64,000 nucleotides of DNA from Fibrobacter sp. UBA4297 (GCF_002394865.1 NZ_DGUZ01000019.1:205448-269447); one strand, 5' to 3'. Counted from the stretch's first letter, positions 41,905 through 50,917 are shown. The notes: generated by a model from the letters alone, not told the origin. A program made the numbers and translations.

Positions 41905-42960
41905 TTAATCATCACCTAAAAAGAACTTGGGGCAAATGCGGCCCGGGTCATAAACGCCAAGCCCAATCACAGCGCCATCTTTATCGGCGGTAAAGACAAA
42001 CTTTTCCGCCCCTGGCGTCGTGCTTAAATTTTCAACAGGAGTGCGCCACGGCACCCAATTTCCTAAACGAATCGCTTTCACCTGGTCGTCATTCAAGCGG
42101 ACAACCGGGAAATCAAGCACCTGGTCTACAGGGAGCAAATGTTCCGGCGTAAGGGCGTCCCCACGAACAGCGCGATCCACAGTCACATCACCAATGCGGT
42201 GGCGACGGATCATAGAGACGCAACCGCACGTTCCAAGCGCACGAGCCAAATCTCGACCGAGCGAACGGATGTACGTTCCCTTGCTACAGTTGCATTCCAA
42301 ATCAAACGTGGCAAAGCTCTTGCCGGTACAGCCTTCCGTCACAAGCCCCTCGCCCACAACTTTGAGCGATTCGATATGGATGCGGCGAGGCTTGAGTTCC
42401 ACATCACGACCACGATTCGCCAAGTCGCTAGCGCGATGACCGTTAATTTTCACGGCACAGTAATTCGGCGGAACCTGGTCAATGTCGCCAATGAACTGCG
42501 GCAAAACCGCTTCGAGGTCCGCACGCGTCACCGATGGCACTCCGCACTGGATCCTATCGCCTTCGGCTCCAGGATGACAACTACTCTCGTCTCTAGTCTT
42601 TGGACTTTCGCTTTGCTCAAGTCCCAAATGCTGGGCTCGGTCATATCCATGCAAGCATGGCTGCGACTCTCGCCCCACGCATTTGTCGTCTACCTTAACC
42701 ACTTCCCCGTCCCATTCCAGGGTATCGGTTTCATAGCCAAGGTGGAGGCGGAACGTATAGCACTTGTCCTTCGCCTCGATGTAAGGCAAAAGGCGCGTTG
42801 CACGACCCGTAGCGGCAATAATGAGCCCGCTTGCACGCAAATCAAGCGTACCCGCATGGCCCACACGTTTAGTACAAAAGACCCTTTTCAGAGGGAAAAG
42901 GGCCTTAAAAGATGTTTCACCTGCAATTTTGTCCAAAAGGACGAAGCCGGAAGAGGACAA
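41905..42960 (-). CDS. truB: tRNA pseudouridine(55) synthase TruB, carrying an in-frame repeat insertion
   Basis: The 351-residue enzyme makes pseudouridine 55 in the T-loop of tRNAs. It has KRVGHAGTLDLRASGLI with the catalytic Asp in GTLD, LGYETDTLEWDGEV, QVPPNYCAVKINGHRASDLANRG and TYIRSLGRDLA. About 50 residues (roughly 95-144, from DKCVGRESQPCLHGYDRAQH to GDRIQCGVPS) interrupt the usual short link between the GEVV block and the DLEAVLPQFIGDI block. This segment is encoded by two dispersed DNA repeats and has no counterpart in other TruB proteins. The start is TTG at 42960, directly after the rbfA stop and six bases after AAGGGGAA. Confidence 0.93.
   Translation of the reverse strand: MSSSGFVLLDKIAGETSFKALFPLKRVFCTKRVGHAGTLDLRASGLIIAATGRATRLLPYIEAKDKCYTFRLHLGYETDTLEWDGEVVKVDDKCVGRESQPCLHGYDRAQHLGLEQSESPKTRDESSCHPGAEGDRIQCGVPSVTRADLEAVLPQFIGDIDQVPPNYCAVKINGHRASDLANRGRDVELKPRRIHIESLKVVGEGLVTEGCTGKSFATFDLECNCSKGTYIRSLGRDLARALGTCGCVSMIRRHRIGDVTVDRAVRGDALTPEHLLPVDQVLDFPVVRLNDDQVKAIRLGNWVPWRTPVENLSTTPGAEKFVFTADKDGAVIGLGVYDPGRICPKFFLGDD
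42541..42690 (-). repeat. Repeat insertion inside truB: REP-like element plus R2 copy 2
   Basis: Read on the minus strand, 42690-42585 matches element R2 at 14225-14345 (GGCGAGAGTCGCAG, ATGGATATGACCGAGCC, AGCATTTGGGAC) and contains the perfect hairpin CCATGC TT GCATGG. It is followed by a REP-like unit, GTCATCCTGGAGCCGAAGG...GGATCC (about 42541-42580). The whole tract has no stop in the truB frame and keeps the frame. Confidence 0.85.
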
Positions 42961-43314
42961 TTAAAGTTCCCCTTTCTGCTTCAGTTCTGCAAGGATATCT
43001 TCAATGTGCATGGCATGTTCGAGATTTTCGTCAAGAACGAACTTGAGCTCCGGAACCTTGAAAATTTTCAAAGCCTTGCCCAAGACGCCACGGATAAAGC
43101 CGGCGGAATTGTTGAGTCCGACAAGCGTATCGCGCTTTTCTTTATCGGAACCCATCACCGAGACGAGGGCCTTTGCATAGCTCAGGTCTTCGGTAATGTC
43201 CACACGGGTAATGCTCGCGAGAGTGCTCACGCGCGGATCCTTCAAGCCCTTCTGGATGAGCTTGGAGATCTCTTCGCGGAACTGCTCGCCTAATCTATCG
43301 GTTCTTCTAGTCAT
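42961..43314 (-). CDS. rbfA: Ribosome-binding factor A
   Basis: The 117-residue KH-fold protein binds the 30S subunit and helps mature the 16S rRNA 5' end, also in cold adaptation. It shows RLGEQFREEISKLIQKGLKDPR at the N-terminus and the KH segment ITRVDITEDLSYAKALVSVMG, then ELKFVLDENLEHAMHIEDIL. Length is typical. It lies between infB and truB; its TAA is followed without a gap by the truB TTG start. A heptamer array fills the 75-bp gap from infB. Confidence 0.94.
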   Translation of the reverse strand: MTRRTDRLGEQFREEISKLIQKGLKDPRVSTLASITRVDITEDLSYAKALVSVMGSDKEKRDTLVGLNNSAGFIRGVLGKALKIFKVPELKFVLDENLEHAMHIEDILAELKQKGEL

Positions 43315-43328
43315 TTTCGCCTTCGGCG

Positions 43329-43396
43329 TAGTTGGCAGAACTTAGTTGGTAGAACTTAGAAAGATAATCTAAGCTCTAAGTTCTAAGTTCTAATTA
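43329..43396. repeat. Heptamer array H7, inverted halves
   Basis: TAGTTGG CAGAACT TAGTTGG TAGAACT TAGAAAG is followed by TCTAAGC TCTAAGT TCTAAGT TCTAATT. The two halves are complementary (AACTTAGA against TCTAAGTT), so the 70-base spacer between infB and rbfA can fold into a hairpin within the operon. The infB stop codon lies inside the last unit. Confidence 0.8.
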
Positions 43397-46300
43397 CTTT
43401 CCTTCGCTGCGGCAGCTTCTTCAGCAGCCTTCTTTGCCTTTTCTTCAGCTTCTTCGCGGGCAACGTCTTCCAACGTACGGGCGACCTTGACTTCCTTGAA
43501 GAAGATGAGGCTATCGCCTTCCTTGATATCGTCGTAACCCTTGAGGCCGATACCGCATTCAAAGCCACGAGCAACAGACTTGACGTCGTCCTTCATGCGC
43601 TTCAAGGACTGGACCACGGTCGTACCGAGTTCGATACCGTTGCGGTAAACGCGGACATGGCTCGTGCGGTCGACTTCGCCGTCGGTAACCATACAGCCAG
43701 CGATGAGACCAACCTTCGGGACCTTGAACACCTGGCGGATTTCGGCTTCGCCAACGAGTTCTTCGCGCATGATCGGCTTGAGGAGGCCTTCCACAGCGTT
43801 CTTGATATCTTCAATGCAGTCGTAAATCACGCGGTAGTTGCGGATTTCGATGCCTTCCTTCTGGGCCATTTCGCGGACAGCGAGAGACGGCATCAAGTGG
43901 AAGGAAATAATGATTGCCTGTGCGGTCGTTGCAAACAGGATATCGGATTCCGTAATCGTACCCACACCCTTGCGGATGATGTTGACGCGGACTTCCTTGT
44001 TGGTAAGCTTTTCGAGGGAAGCGGCCAAAGCTTCTGCAGAACCACCCACGTCGGCCTTGACGATGAGGTTGAGTTCGGAGAGCGTACCTTCCTTCTTTGC
44101 ATTGAAGGAGTTTTCGAGAGAGACCGTCTTACGGGCGCGGAGATCGCGTTCACGAGCGGCCATACGGCGCTTGGAAGCAATTTCACGTGCGGTCTTTTCG
44201 TCTTCCACCACGACAAGTTCGTCACCAGCCTGCGGAGTACCGTCAAAGCCGAGCACCTGGCACGGAGCAGACGGAGGAGCTTCCTTCATCTGTTCACCGC
44301 GTTCGTTAAACATGGCACGGACACGGCCAGCGTAGATACCGCAAACAAACGGGTCACCCACATGGAGCGTACCGTTCTGCACGAGGATCGTAGCCATGGA
44401 ACCCTTACCCACGTCGAGCTTGGATTCAACGACAGCGCCACGGGCGTGCGTATCCGGATTAGCCTTAAGTTCAAGAATTTCAGCTTCGAGAGCGAGCGTT
44501 TCGAGGAGGACATCCATGCCCTGACCCGTACGTGCAGAAACTTCGATACAGCTGGTCTGACCACCCCACTGTTCGACTTCCACACCGCGTTCTGCGAGCT
44601 GGGCGCGAATCTTGTCCGGGTTTGCGGTCGGAAGGTCCATCTTCGTAATGGCGACGACCATCGGCACATTTTCGCGCTTGGCAAGTTCAATACATTCAAC
44701 CGTCTGCGGCATCACCATGGAGTCAGCAGCCACGACGAGAACGATAACGTCAGTCACCTGGGAACCACGAGCACGCATAGCACTGAAGGCTTCGTGACCC
44801 GGAGTATCGAGGAAGGTAACCTTGCCCTGCTTGGTGGTGACTTCGTATGCACCGATGTGCTGCGTAATGCCACCCGATTCGCCGGACACCACGTGAGTCT
44901 TACGAATCCAGTCGAGGAGAGAGGTCTTACCATGGTCAACGTGGCCCATGACGGTAACCACCGGATGACGCGGCTGGAGATTTTCCTGGGATTCTTCCTC
45001 GATGCCGAGAGCTTCTTCTTCGTATTCTTCCATCAGCTGAGCTTCGTAACCGAATTCATCAGCCAAAATCTGGATCGTTTCGAAATCAAGGCGAGCGTTG
45101 ATGGTCACCATCATGCCCATTTCCATGCACTTTGCAATGACGCGTGCCGGCATCTGGTCCATGAGGCCTGCGAGTTCGCCCACGGTAATGAAGTCCGAAG
45201 TCTTGAGAATCTTCTTTTCTTCACCCGTATTGTTTTCGGAGTGATCCTTGTGATAAACTTTCTTGACCGGGTTCTTGGAAAGCGAGGCCATCACGCGGGA
45301 GACATTCTGACGAACGGCTTCCTGCTGCTGTTCCCTCTGCATTTCCTGGCGGTCTTTAGTATTGCTGCGGCGGTTCTTGTCATTGGCATGGCGACCGTTC
45401 TGGCCCTTGCCATTGCCCTTACCGTTCTGGTTGTTCTGACCGAGAGACTGGTTATTGTTGTTGGAAGCGTTGAAGGCTTCCTGCATGGAACCGCTGGAGA
45501 ATCCACCGTTACGACCGGTATAGCCGCGGCTACTGCTGCTAGCGTTACCGCCGTTCGGGCGACGATTATTGTTGTTATTGTTGCGGTTATCGTTACCGCC
45601 ATTGCCGTTGTTCGAGAGACGGCCAAACGTACCCGTGTAACCCTGGCCATTGCCGCCATTGCGGTTTCCACCATTCGGACGGTGGTTGTTGCGAGCGGCC
45701 TGAGCCTGCTGGCGGGACTTTTCGATACGTGCAAGGATTGCGGCATCGGGCTTGAAGACCTGTGCCTTCATCGGCGGCTGCTTGAGTTCCGTCGTAGCAG
45801 ACATCATCGTCGGCTGCGGAGCTGCGGGCTTCACTGCCGGAGCGGCAGGCTTTGCAGCCGGAGCAGGAGCAGCGGGCTTCGGAGCAGCTTGTGCAGGCGC
45901 CGGGGCGGCAGGCTTTGCCTGAGGTGCCGGGGCCTGTGCGGGAGCAGCGGGCTTAACAGCCGGAGCAGCAGGTGCTGCGGCCGGTGCGGGAGCAGGTGCT
46001 GCCGGCTTCGGGGCCGGAGCGGCAGGAGCCACTTGAGCCGGAGCAGGTGCGGCTGGCTTCGGTGCAACTTGTGCCGGGGCCGGGGCGGCCGGTTTTACGG
46101 CGGCCGGAGCTGCAGTTTTTGCAACCGAAGGCTTCACATCCTGTTTAGCGGCAGGCTTCGGAGCCTCCTTGCGGGGACCCGGGCCTTTCTTGAGGCTCAC
46201 CTTCAAGCCAAGTCTGTTCGTCGCAACCGACGTTTCCTTCTTCTTTGCAGGAGCGGAAGCGGAAGAATCAGATTCAGAAGTAGCGGGCCTCTTGAGATTC

Positions 46301-46494
46301 TTGTTGCGGGCATCCTGCTTCTGTTTTTCGGCAGCGGCAGCATCCTCGATTTTAGCAAAGTCTGCCATATCCAATTTGGACATATGGGTACGAACTGCAA
46401 CGCCTGCATCGCGAAGCAGCTTCATCACCACATCAACCTTCAATCCATGAGCATCTGCCCAATCCTTAGGTTTCATTTGAGATTCATTCGTCAT
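43390..46494 (-). CDS. infB: Translation initiation factor IF-2
   Basis: The protein has 1034 residues from ATG 46494 (a TTG 15 bases upstream lies too close to its ribosome site). IF-2 places initiator tRNA on the 30S subunit and promotes subunit joining. The N-terminal IF2-N fold is followed by a long linker: Ala/Pro repeats (about 110-250) and then an Asn/Gly/Arg-rich stretch (about 260-375). The G domain has G1 GHVDHGKTS, G3 DTPGHEAF and G4 ITKMD, where the usual Asn is Thr, as in Ffh and SelB. Domains II-IV follow, and the protein ends in a charged KKAAEEAAAAKESN tail. The gene lies between nusA and rbfA as in most bacteria. Confidence 0.97.
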   Translation of the reverse strand: MTNESQMKPKDWADAHGLKVDVVMKLLRDAGVAVRTHMSKLDMADFAKIEDAAAAEKQKQDARNKNLKRPATSESDSSASAPAKKKETSVATNRLGLKVSLKKGPGPRKEAPKPAAKQDVKPSVAKTAAPAAVKPAAPAPAQVAPKPAAPAPAQVAPAAPAPKPAAPAPAPAAAPAAPAVKPAAPAQAPAPQAKPAAPAPAQAAPKPAAPAPAAKPAAPAVKPAAPQPTMMSATTELKQPPMKAQVFKPDAAILARIEKSRQQAQAARNNHRPNGGNRNGGNGQGYTGTFGRLSNNGNGGNDNRNNNNNNRRPNGGNASSSSRGYTGRNGGFSSGSMQEAFNASNNNNQSLGQNNQNGKGNGKGQNGRHANDKNRRSNTKDRQEMQREQQQEAVRQNVSRVMASLSKNPVKKVYHKDHSENNTGEEKKILKTSDFITVGELAGLMDQMPARVIAKCMEMGMMVTINARLDFETIQILADEFGYEAQLMEEYEEEALGIEEESQENLQPRHPVVTVMGHVDHGKTSLLDWIRKTHVVSGESGGITQHIGAYEVTTKQGKVTFLDTPGHEAFSAMRARGSQVTDVIVLVVAADSMVMPQTVECIELAKRENVPMVVAITKMDLPTANPDKIRAQLAERGVEVEQWGGQTSCIEVSARTGQGMDVLLETLALEAEILELKANPDTHARGAVVESKLDVGKGSMATILVQNGTLHVGDPFVCGIYAGRVRAMFNERGEQMKEAPPSAPCQVLGFDGTPQAGDELVVVEDEKTAREIASKRRMAARERDLRARKTVSLENSFNAKKEGTLSELNLIVKADVGGSAEALAASLEKLTNKEVRVNIIRKGVGTITESDILFATTAQAIIISFHLMPSLAVREMAQKEGIEIRNYRVIYDCIEDIKNAVEGLLKPIMREELVGEAEIRQVFKVPKVGLIAGCMVTDGEVDRTSHVRVYRNGIELGTTVVQSLKRMKDDVKSVARGFECGIGLKGYDDIKEGDSLIFFKEVKVARTLEDVAREEAEEKAKKAAEEAAAAKESN

Positions 46495-46557
46495 GAATAG
46501 CCTATTCAATTCCTTTTCTTATTCTTCCGTTAAACTATTTGCCCTGCGCAAAAGTTT

Positions 46558-47781
46558 TTAAGCGTTCACGTCCTTCTTGACAGCTGCGGCCTTTGCCTTT
46601 CTGTCTTCGTCCATACGCTTCGCTCTCATTCTTCTTTCATCCTCATAGTTCGGAGCGAGGATGTTGTTCTTGGCTTCTTCGTCCATCTGAGACCATTCCT
46701 GTTCTCCATGAACATCGAGCTTGCGATCCACCAAACGACCGGCAAGTTCCACGTTCTGGCCACCCTTACCGATAGCCTGAGCGAGGTTTTCGTCATCCAC
46801 GATGATCACGATACGGTCCGTATCCGGAACCGGGAACATCTTGAGGACTGATGCCGGAGCCAAGGAACGCTGAACGAACACATCAAAGTTTTCGTCCCAG
46901 TGAACGATATCGATACGTTCGTTGCCGAGTTCGCGGACAATCGTCTGCACGCGAGCACCCTTCATGCCGACGCAAGCGCCAACCGGGTCAATCTTTTCAT
47001 CGCGAGAGTAAACAGCGATCTTTGCACGACGATTCTTGGAGTCACGGGCAACAGCCTTGATTTCGACAGTGCCTTCGTAGATTTCCGGAACTTCCTGACG
47101 GAGCAAAGCCTTGAGGAAGTCAGCGTTGGATCTAGACAAAATAACCTGAGCACCGCTCTTCGTAGATTCTTCCACGCGTGCAATCACAGCCTTCACAGAA
47201 GCGCCCTGAGTCAAGCGTTCGTGCGGGATCTGTTCGCGAGCCGGGAGTTCAGCTTCAATCTTGTTGCCAAGGTCAACAATAACGTTACGTTGTTCCAAAC
47301 GAAGTACCGTACCGTTGATAATCGTACCGATGCGGCTGCGGTAAATGTCCATGATGCGCTGGCATTCAGCACTGCGGATGTGCTGGGTCAAGAGCTGCTT
47401 TGCAGTCTGGATTGCCTGACGACCAAAGGAGGAGGTCGGGAGTTCCATATAAAGGCTGTCGCCTGCCTGAGCATCTTCGTTGAAGTCGCGAGCTTCATCG
47501 ACGAGCATGTAGCCTTCGTCCATTTCAGCCACTTCGTCGGCAGTCATGTTCGGGTCGTAGTCCGGATAGTCATCGACAACTTCGACATTCAAGAACACAT
47601 GGACTTCGTTTGTTTCCATGTCGATATCGACGTTGATTTTCTTTTCGATGTGCAGATACTTGCGGGCCGCAGAAATAAGAGCCTTCTTGAGGGCGTCCAA
47701 AATCACGGAATCATCGACACTCTTGTCTTCAACGACTTCCTTGAGTACGTCGAGCAAGTTTACTTTCGGTTCGTTCTTCAT
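46558..47781 (-). CDS. nusA: Transcription termination/antitermination factor NusA
   Basis: The 407-residue protein binds RNA polymerase and controls pausing, termination and antitermination. The N-terminal polymerase-binding domain (1-130) is followed by S1 (about 150-220, GTIINGTVLRLEQRNVIVDLG), then two KH domains with PVGACVGMKGARVQTIVREL and AQAIGKGGQNVELAGRL. The C-terminal acidic repeats of E. coli NusA are absent; instead there is a short charged tail ending in Lys/Ala, as in many other phyla. It is the second gene of the operon. Confidence 0.96.
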   Translation of the reverse strand: MKNEPKVNLLDVLKEVVEDKSVDDSVILDALKKALISAARKYLHIEKKINVDIDMETNEVHVFLNVEVVDDYPDYDPNMTADEVAEMDEGYMLVDEARDFNEDAQAGDSLYMELPTSSFGRQAIQTAKQLLTQHIRSAECQRIMDIYRSRIGTIINGTVLRLEQRNVIVDLGNKIEAELPAREQIPHERLTQGASVKAVIARVEESTKSGAQVILSRSNADFLKALLRQEVPEIYEGTVEIKAVARDSKNRRAKIAVYSRDEKIDPVGACVGMKGARVQTIVRELGNERIDIVHWDENFDVFVQRSLAPASVLKMFPVPDTDRIVIIVDDENLAQAIGKGGQNVELAGRLVDRKLDVHGEQEWSQMDEEAKNNILAPNYEDERRMRAKRMDEDRKAKAAAVKKDVNA

Positions 47782-47794
47782 ATAGTTGACCTTC

Positions 47795-48247
47795 CTATTT
47801 AATTTCTACTTCGACCTTGGCCGAAAGCACTTCGGACCGCGGTATGACGATTTCGCCGGCATTGCCCTTGAGCTTGAGCGTCAGATTTTCTTCGTCGGCA
47901 TTCAAAAGTTCACCAGTCACTGGCTTGCCCGTCGAGCGGGTCACACGGAGCAAGCGCCCCTTGTTGCGTTCAAAATCCGCCATAGACTTGAGGGGGCGGT
48001 CTATTCCCGGAGAAGAAACTTCAAGCGTATAAGCGCCCTCGATCAACTCGGGATCCAGGTCCAGCGCATCCGAAAGGAAATGACTCACGTTCGTGCAGTC
48101 ATCGATAGTAACACCTTCGGGCTTGTCGATAAAGATTCGCAATGTCTTGCGTTTGCCAGCACGGAACACATCGGCTTCCACAAGCGTAACAGATGCGGAC
48201 TTGCATGCATCGGCAATGAGAGAATTCAGTTTTTCTTGGGCGACCAA
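47795..48247 (-). CDS. rimP: Ribosome maturation factor RimP
   Basis: The 150-residue protein assists 30S subunit maturation. It has the family blocks VTLVEADVFRAGKRKTLRIFIDKPEGVTIDDC, DPELIEGAYTLEVSSPGIDRPL and the C-terminal Sm-like VTGELLNADEENLTLKL. Here it opens the operon, 13 bases before nusA. The 140-bp region upstream (48248-48388) contains no other gene and should hold the promoter. Confidence 0.94.
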   Translation of the reverse strand: MVAQEKLNSLIADACKSASVTLVEADVFRAGKRKTLRIFIDKPEGVTIDDCTNVSHFLSDALDLDPELIEGAYTLEVSSPGIDRPLKSMADFERNKGRLLRVTRSTGKPVTGELLNADEENLTLKLKGNAGEIVIPRSEVLSAKVEVEIK

Positions 48248-48388
48248 ATAAACCTCTTACAATAAACGGCGTTCGTATTCGGGCCCGAATCCGGCTCGTT
48301 CAAGCCAAATTTGAACCCACGAACGTCAGTACATACCAAATAGAGAAATTTTTTTTGCTTTAGGCAACCGTTATTACGGACTTTGGCG

Positions 48389-50428
48389 TCAATAAGCGCA
48401 GTTCACACCGATCTCACCAAACTTTTCCGGTTCGGTAAAACCTTCCACACGGTTACCAGAACTTGAAGCGATATAGAAATCCATAAGCTTAGCCCAGAAC
48501 ATCAACTGCGCCCACTTACCTGCGGGGTAATTTCCACCATTACCTTCTTCATCAAGCGTCATGCTATACGGAACGTTAAAGGCAATACGGTCGCCATGCA
48601 AAATCCCGCCTTCGACAACATTACCATCAACATCCTTCAAAACGCCTTCAAACTGGTACATAGTCCCTTCTTCACCCTTGTTTGTCGCCCCAGAAATTCG
48701 GGACACATAGAATCCGTAAACATTGTCACCACGTAATACAACGAACGAAGGCACTTGAGAGCTGTTCATCTTAGCAACTGTGGAATCCGCCAATTCCGTA
48801 TTTACATACAAGCTATTAAGAGCAAAACCAGCTTCATCTACCAATGTCGTAACCTTACGTACCATCGGCATGCCATAGCGGGAAGGTGCGGCATAAATGC
48901 TAAAGGACGATGGCAGCGACATCGAGAAATCAGAGATTTCGGTCTGGCGGTTTGCCACAAAGAAATGCAAATGATGCCAAGAATCATCAGCCCATCCCGT
49001 AGCATCAGACGCCCCATCACAATTCGTATACATAGCCAAAGGCTCTCCAACATGGCAACCATGATTATTCTTTGCAAGAGTCTGAATACTCACGCTACCT
49101 GGAGCAGGCAAGTGCGTACCGCCCAAGTCAATCACCAGAACACCATCGACAAACACCCACAAGTCACCACTACTAATAAACTTCAGTTCTTCTGGTACCG
49201 GCAACTGGTTTGATGACTTATACTGGAAAGTCGTGTAACCTTCCATAGTAAAGCCATAATTGCGCAAGTGCTGCAAGCCAAGAGTTCCATTCTTTATTGT
49301 CGCCTGTAAAGCCGCACTATGTCCGGTCCCTTCAGAATTTACAGCACGCGGGCCACCCGCATTCAGCCAGTCTGCGCAAAGCTTAGCGGTACTCTGGCCG
49401 TACAAATCCTGCTGAGTTTGAGCATACTGATACCTGTAAGGCGGGCAGAAAATAGAGAGCGACTGAGGCTCAAAAACTTCACAAGAACCCGTCAGCTGGA
49501 TAGTTTCAATACAAGGTTTTGCACTCACCCATTCCCGATTCACCGGGTTCACGCTATCAAGCGGGAAGAATCCGCCATTACTGGAATTATAATTGTAAAC
49601 AAAATCATTATTTTCATCAGAGGACCTCACAAGATCAAGGATCATATTGACGCGTTTGTTTACAGAAGGAACATCGGCAAACCACTGGTCAAAGTTCTTA
49701 TTGTCGCAACGTTCGTTCAGCTTTTGAACGGCAACATCATACATATCAATGGTCCCATCATTGCTTGTATTCTTAAACAGCAAATAAGGATTCACCATGC
49801 CCGGTGTATAAACAACCGGATTCGCCCAGTTATTTTTACCGCCAGGACACTTTAAACCATTCACGTTATCAAGAGCATTTTTGTAGCCGCGCAAAATCTT
49901 AAGCCCAGATAGAGCGTCCACAGTCTCATAACATTCCCCGTATTCTAGGACCGGCCCCGCAGAAACCTGTTGCAAATACGATGGCAAAAAAGGATTCGCC
50001 TGCATTGGCAAGCCATCAACGCCAATTTGAGCCCCCGCCCCGAATTTTTCGAAAGCGTACATGTTACCGCATGTATTGTGGTAAGCCGCAGCCGAATACC
50101 ATTCTTCATCAAAGCCAAAAGCTTTCATGGCAGCACCGGTCGCAGACCCATAGTTATAGATATCATCCAGATGCTCAACCGCTTCTTCCGAGAAGTTTTC
50201 AAAATCCGAATGGTTCTGCTGAAAATCGCGTATAACGACATCTAAATTAAGCACAGAATTTTCGGCGCTAGCCCCCTCTTTCGCAAGAGGTCTAGACCCA
50301 TCCGTAGGACAGTCCGTCCTATATTGAGCGCCATCAAAATCAACAGGAGCAGGGTCACTTTCAGAGCAAGCTGCCAAACATGCCATAATCGGCACAATTA
50401 AAGCCAAATTTCTTTTATTTCTATTCAT
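48389..50428 (-). CDS. Fibro-slime domain lipoprotein
   Basis: The 679-residue protein has a lipobox (CLAAC, Cys21) followed by acidic residues. A region at about residues 370-520, including FISSGDLWVFVDGVLVIDLGG and WHHLHFFVANRQTE, is the fibro-slime domain, a PA14-like fold found in Fibrobacter adhesion proteins and in slime mould cell-surface proteins. Upstream are Cys-rich segments and strings of Asn and Tyr. Fibro-slime proteins of Fibrobacter have been linked to attachment to cellulose; this one is likely to be surface-exposed. A palindrome-rich region lies 90-170 bp upstream of the start. Confidence 0.88.
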   Translation of the reverse strand: MNRNKRNLALIVPIMACLAACSESDPAPVDFDGAQYRTDCPTDGSRPLAKEGASAENSVLNLDVVIRDFQQNHSDFENFSEEAVEHLDDIYNYGSATGAAMKAFGFDEEWYSAAAYHNTCGNMYAFEKFGAGAQIGVDGLPMQANPFLPSYLQQVSAGPVLEYGECYETVDALSGLKILRGYKNALDNVNGLKCPGGKNNWANPVVYTPGMVNPYLLFKNTSNDGTIDMYDVAVQKLNERCDNKNFDQWFADVPSVNKRVNMILDLVRSSDENNDFVYNYNSSNGGFFPLDSVNPVNREWVSAKPCIETIQLTGSCEVFEPQSLSIFCPPYRYQYAQTQQDLYGQSTAKLCADWLNAGGPRAVNSEGTGHSAALQATIKNGTLGLQHLRNYGFTMEGYTTFQYKSSNQLPVPEELKFISSGDLWVFVDGVLVIDLGGTHLPAPGSVSIQTLAKNNHGCHVGEPLAMYTNCDGASDATGWADDSWHHLHFFVANRQTEISDFSMSLPSSFSIYAAPSRYGMPMVRKVTTLVDEAGFALNSLYVNTELADSTVAKMNSSQVPSFVVLRGDNVYGFYVSRISGATNKGEEGTMYQFEGVLKDVDGNVVEGGILHGDRIAFNVPYSMTLDEEGNGGNYPAGKWAQLMFWAKLMDFYIASSSGNRVEGFTEPEKFGEIGVNCAY

Positions 50429-50508
50429 TTTTCCTCCTTACTATAGCTAGGCGATAAAAAACACACTAGCACTGAATAAAAGTTTGTTCTTAAAATAATA
50501 AAATTTTT

Positions 50509-50604
50509 CGCTTTATGCTATATGGCACTCCATATGGAGTGCATATAGCTCAGTTCGGTCATGCCAACAAGTAAACTTGTTGTCGCGACGCTCGCTTTAT
50601 GCTA
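50509..50604. promoter_or_regulatory. Palindromes and duplicated promoter-like boxes between divergent genes
   Basis: A near-perfect palindrome centred on CATATG at 50531-50536 has 16-base arms (GCTATATGGCACTCC left, GGAGTGCATATAGC right; one extra G on the left). It is followed by a second hairpin, CAACAAGT AA ACTTGTTG (50565-50582). CGCTTTATGCTATAT occurs twice (about 50509-50523 and 50590-50604), each like an extended -10 box. The region separates the fibro-slime gene (minus) from the small membrane protein (plus). Confidence 0.65.
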
Positions 50605-50614
50605 TATTTAAGGC

Positions 50615-50824
50615 ATGGCTTACGTACTTCTCATCCTTATCAGCATCGCAGGACTTGCACTCTGCGGTTTCTATCTCAAAAAGAACATTGTCCGCATCAA
50701 GGAAAAAAATAAGGACGAACCGAAAAAATACAAGCGTATCTGGAACTATGTGCCGACCGGACTTTGGTACGGCTACCTCATCCTGTTCTTCGCAGGCCTC
50801 ACCATCAACAATACGATTTTCTAG
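50615..50824 (+). CDS. Small hypothetical membrane protein, 69 residues
   Basis: The ATG at 50615 follows AAGG at a suitable distance. The 69-residue product has an N-terminal hydrophobic segment (AYVLLILISIAGLALCGFYL), a basic middle (KKNIVRIKEKNKDEPKKYKR) and a second hydrophobic segment (GLWYGYLILFFAGLTI), which suggests a two-pass hairpin in the inner membrane. Family and function are unknown. The double-membrane-segment pattern and the ribosome site support a real gene. Heptamer array H8 starts at its stop codon. Confidence 0.65.
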   Translation: MAYVLLILISIAGLALCGFYLKKNIVRIKEKNKDEPKKYKRIWNYVPTGLWYGYLILFFAGLTINNTIF

Positions 50825-50917
50825 TCATTAGTCATTGGTCTTTGGTCATTAGCATAGTAACTGCGGCGTAGCCGCCTAACTTCGAACTAATAACTAGAAA
50901 CTAAAAACTAATAGCTA
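50823..50917. repeat. Heptamer array H8 with central hairpin
   Basis: TAGTCAT TAGTCAT TGGTCTT TGGTCAT TAGCATA is followed by a perfect hairpin, GCGGC GTA GCCGC, and then by AACTAAT AACTAGA AACTAAA AACTAAT. The flanking arrays are mutually complementary, so this copy has the most elaborate architecture seen. It joins the stop codons of two convergent genes. Confidence 0.8.

Noticed and set aside
43657..46500. A very long open frame on the plus strand opposite infB
   Set aside because: It mirrors the infB codons (GC-rich third positions keep the antisense frame open); the product is Arg/His/Ser-rich without domains, while the minus strand encodes a clear IF-2.
48248..48388. FMN or other riboswitch before the ribF-containing operon
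   Set aside because: No conserved riboswitch core could be recognised in the 140-bp leader; ribF is the last gene of a translation-factor operon.
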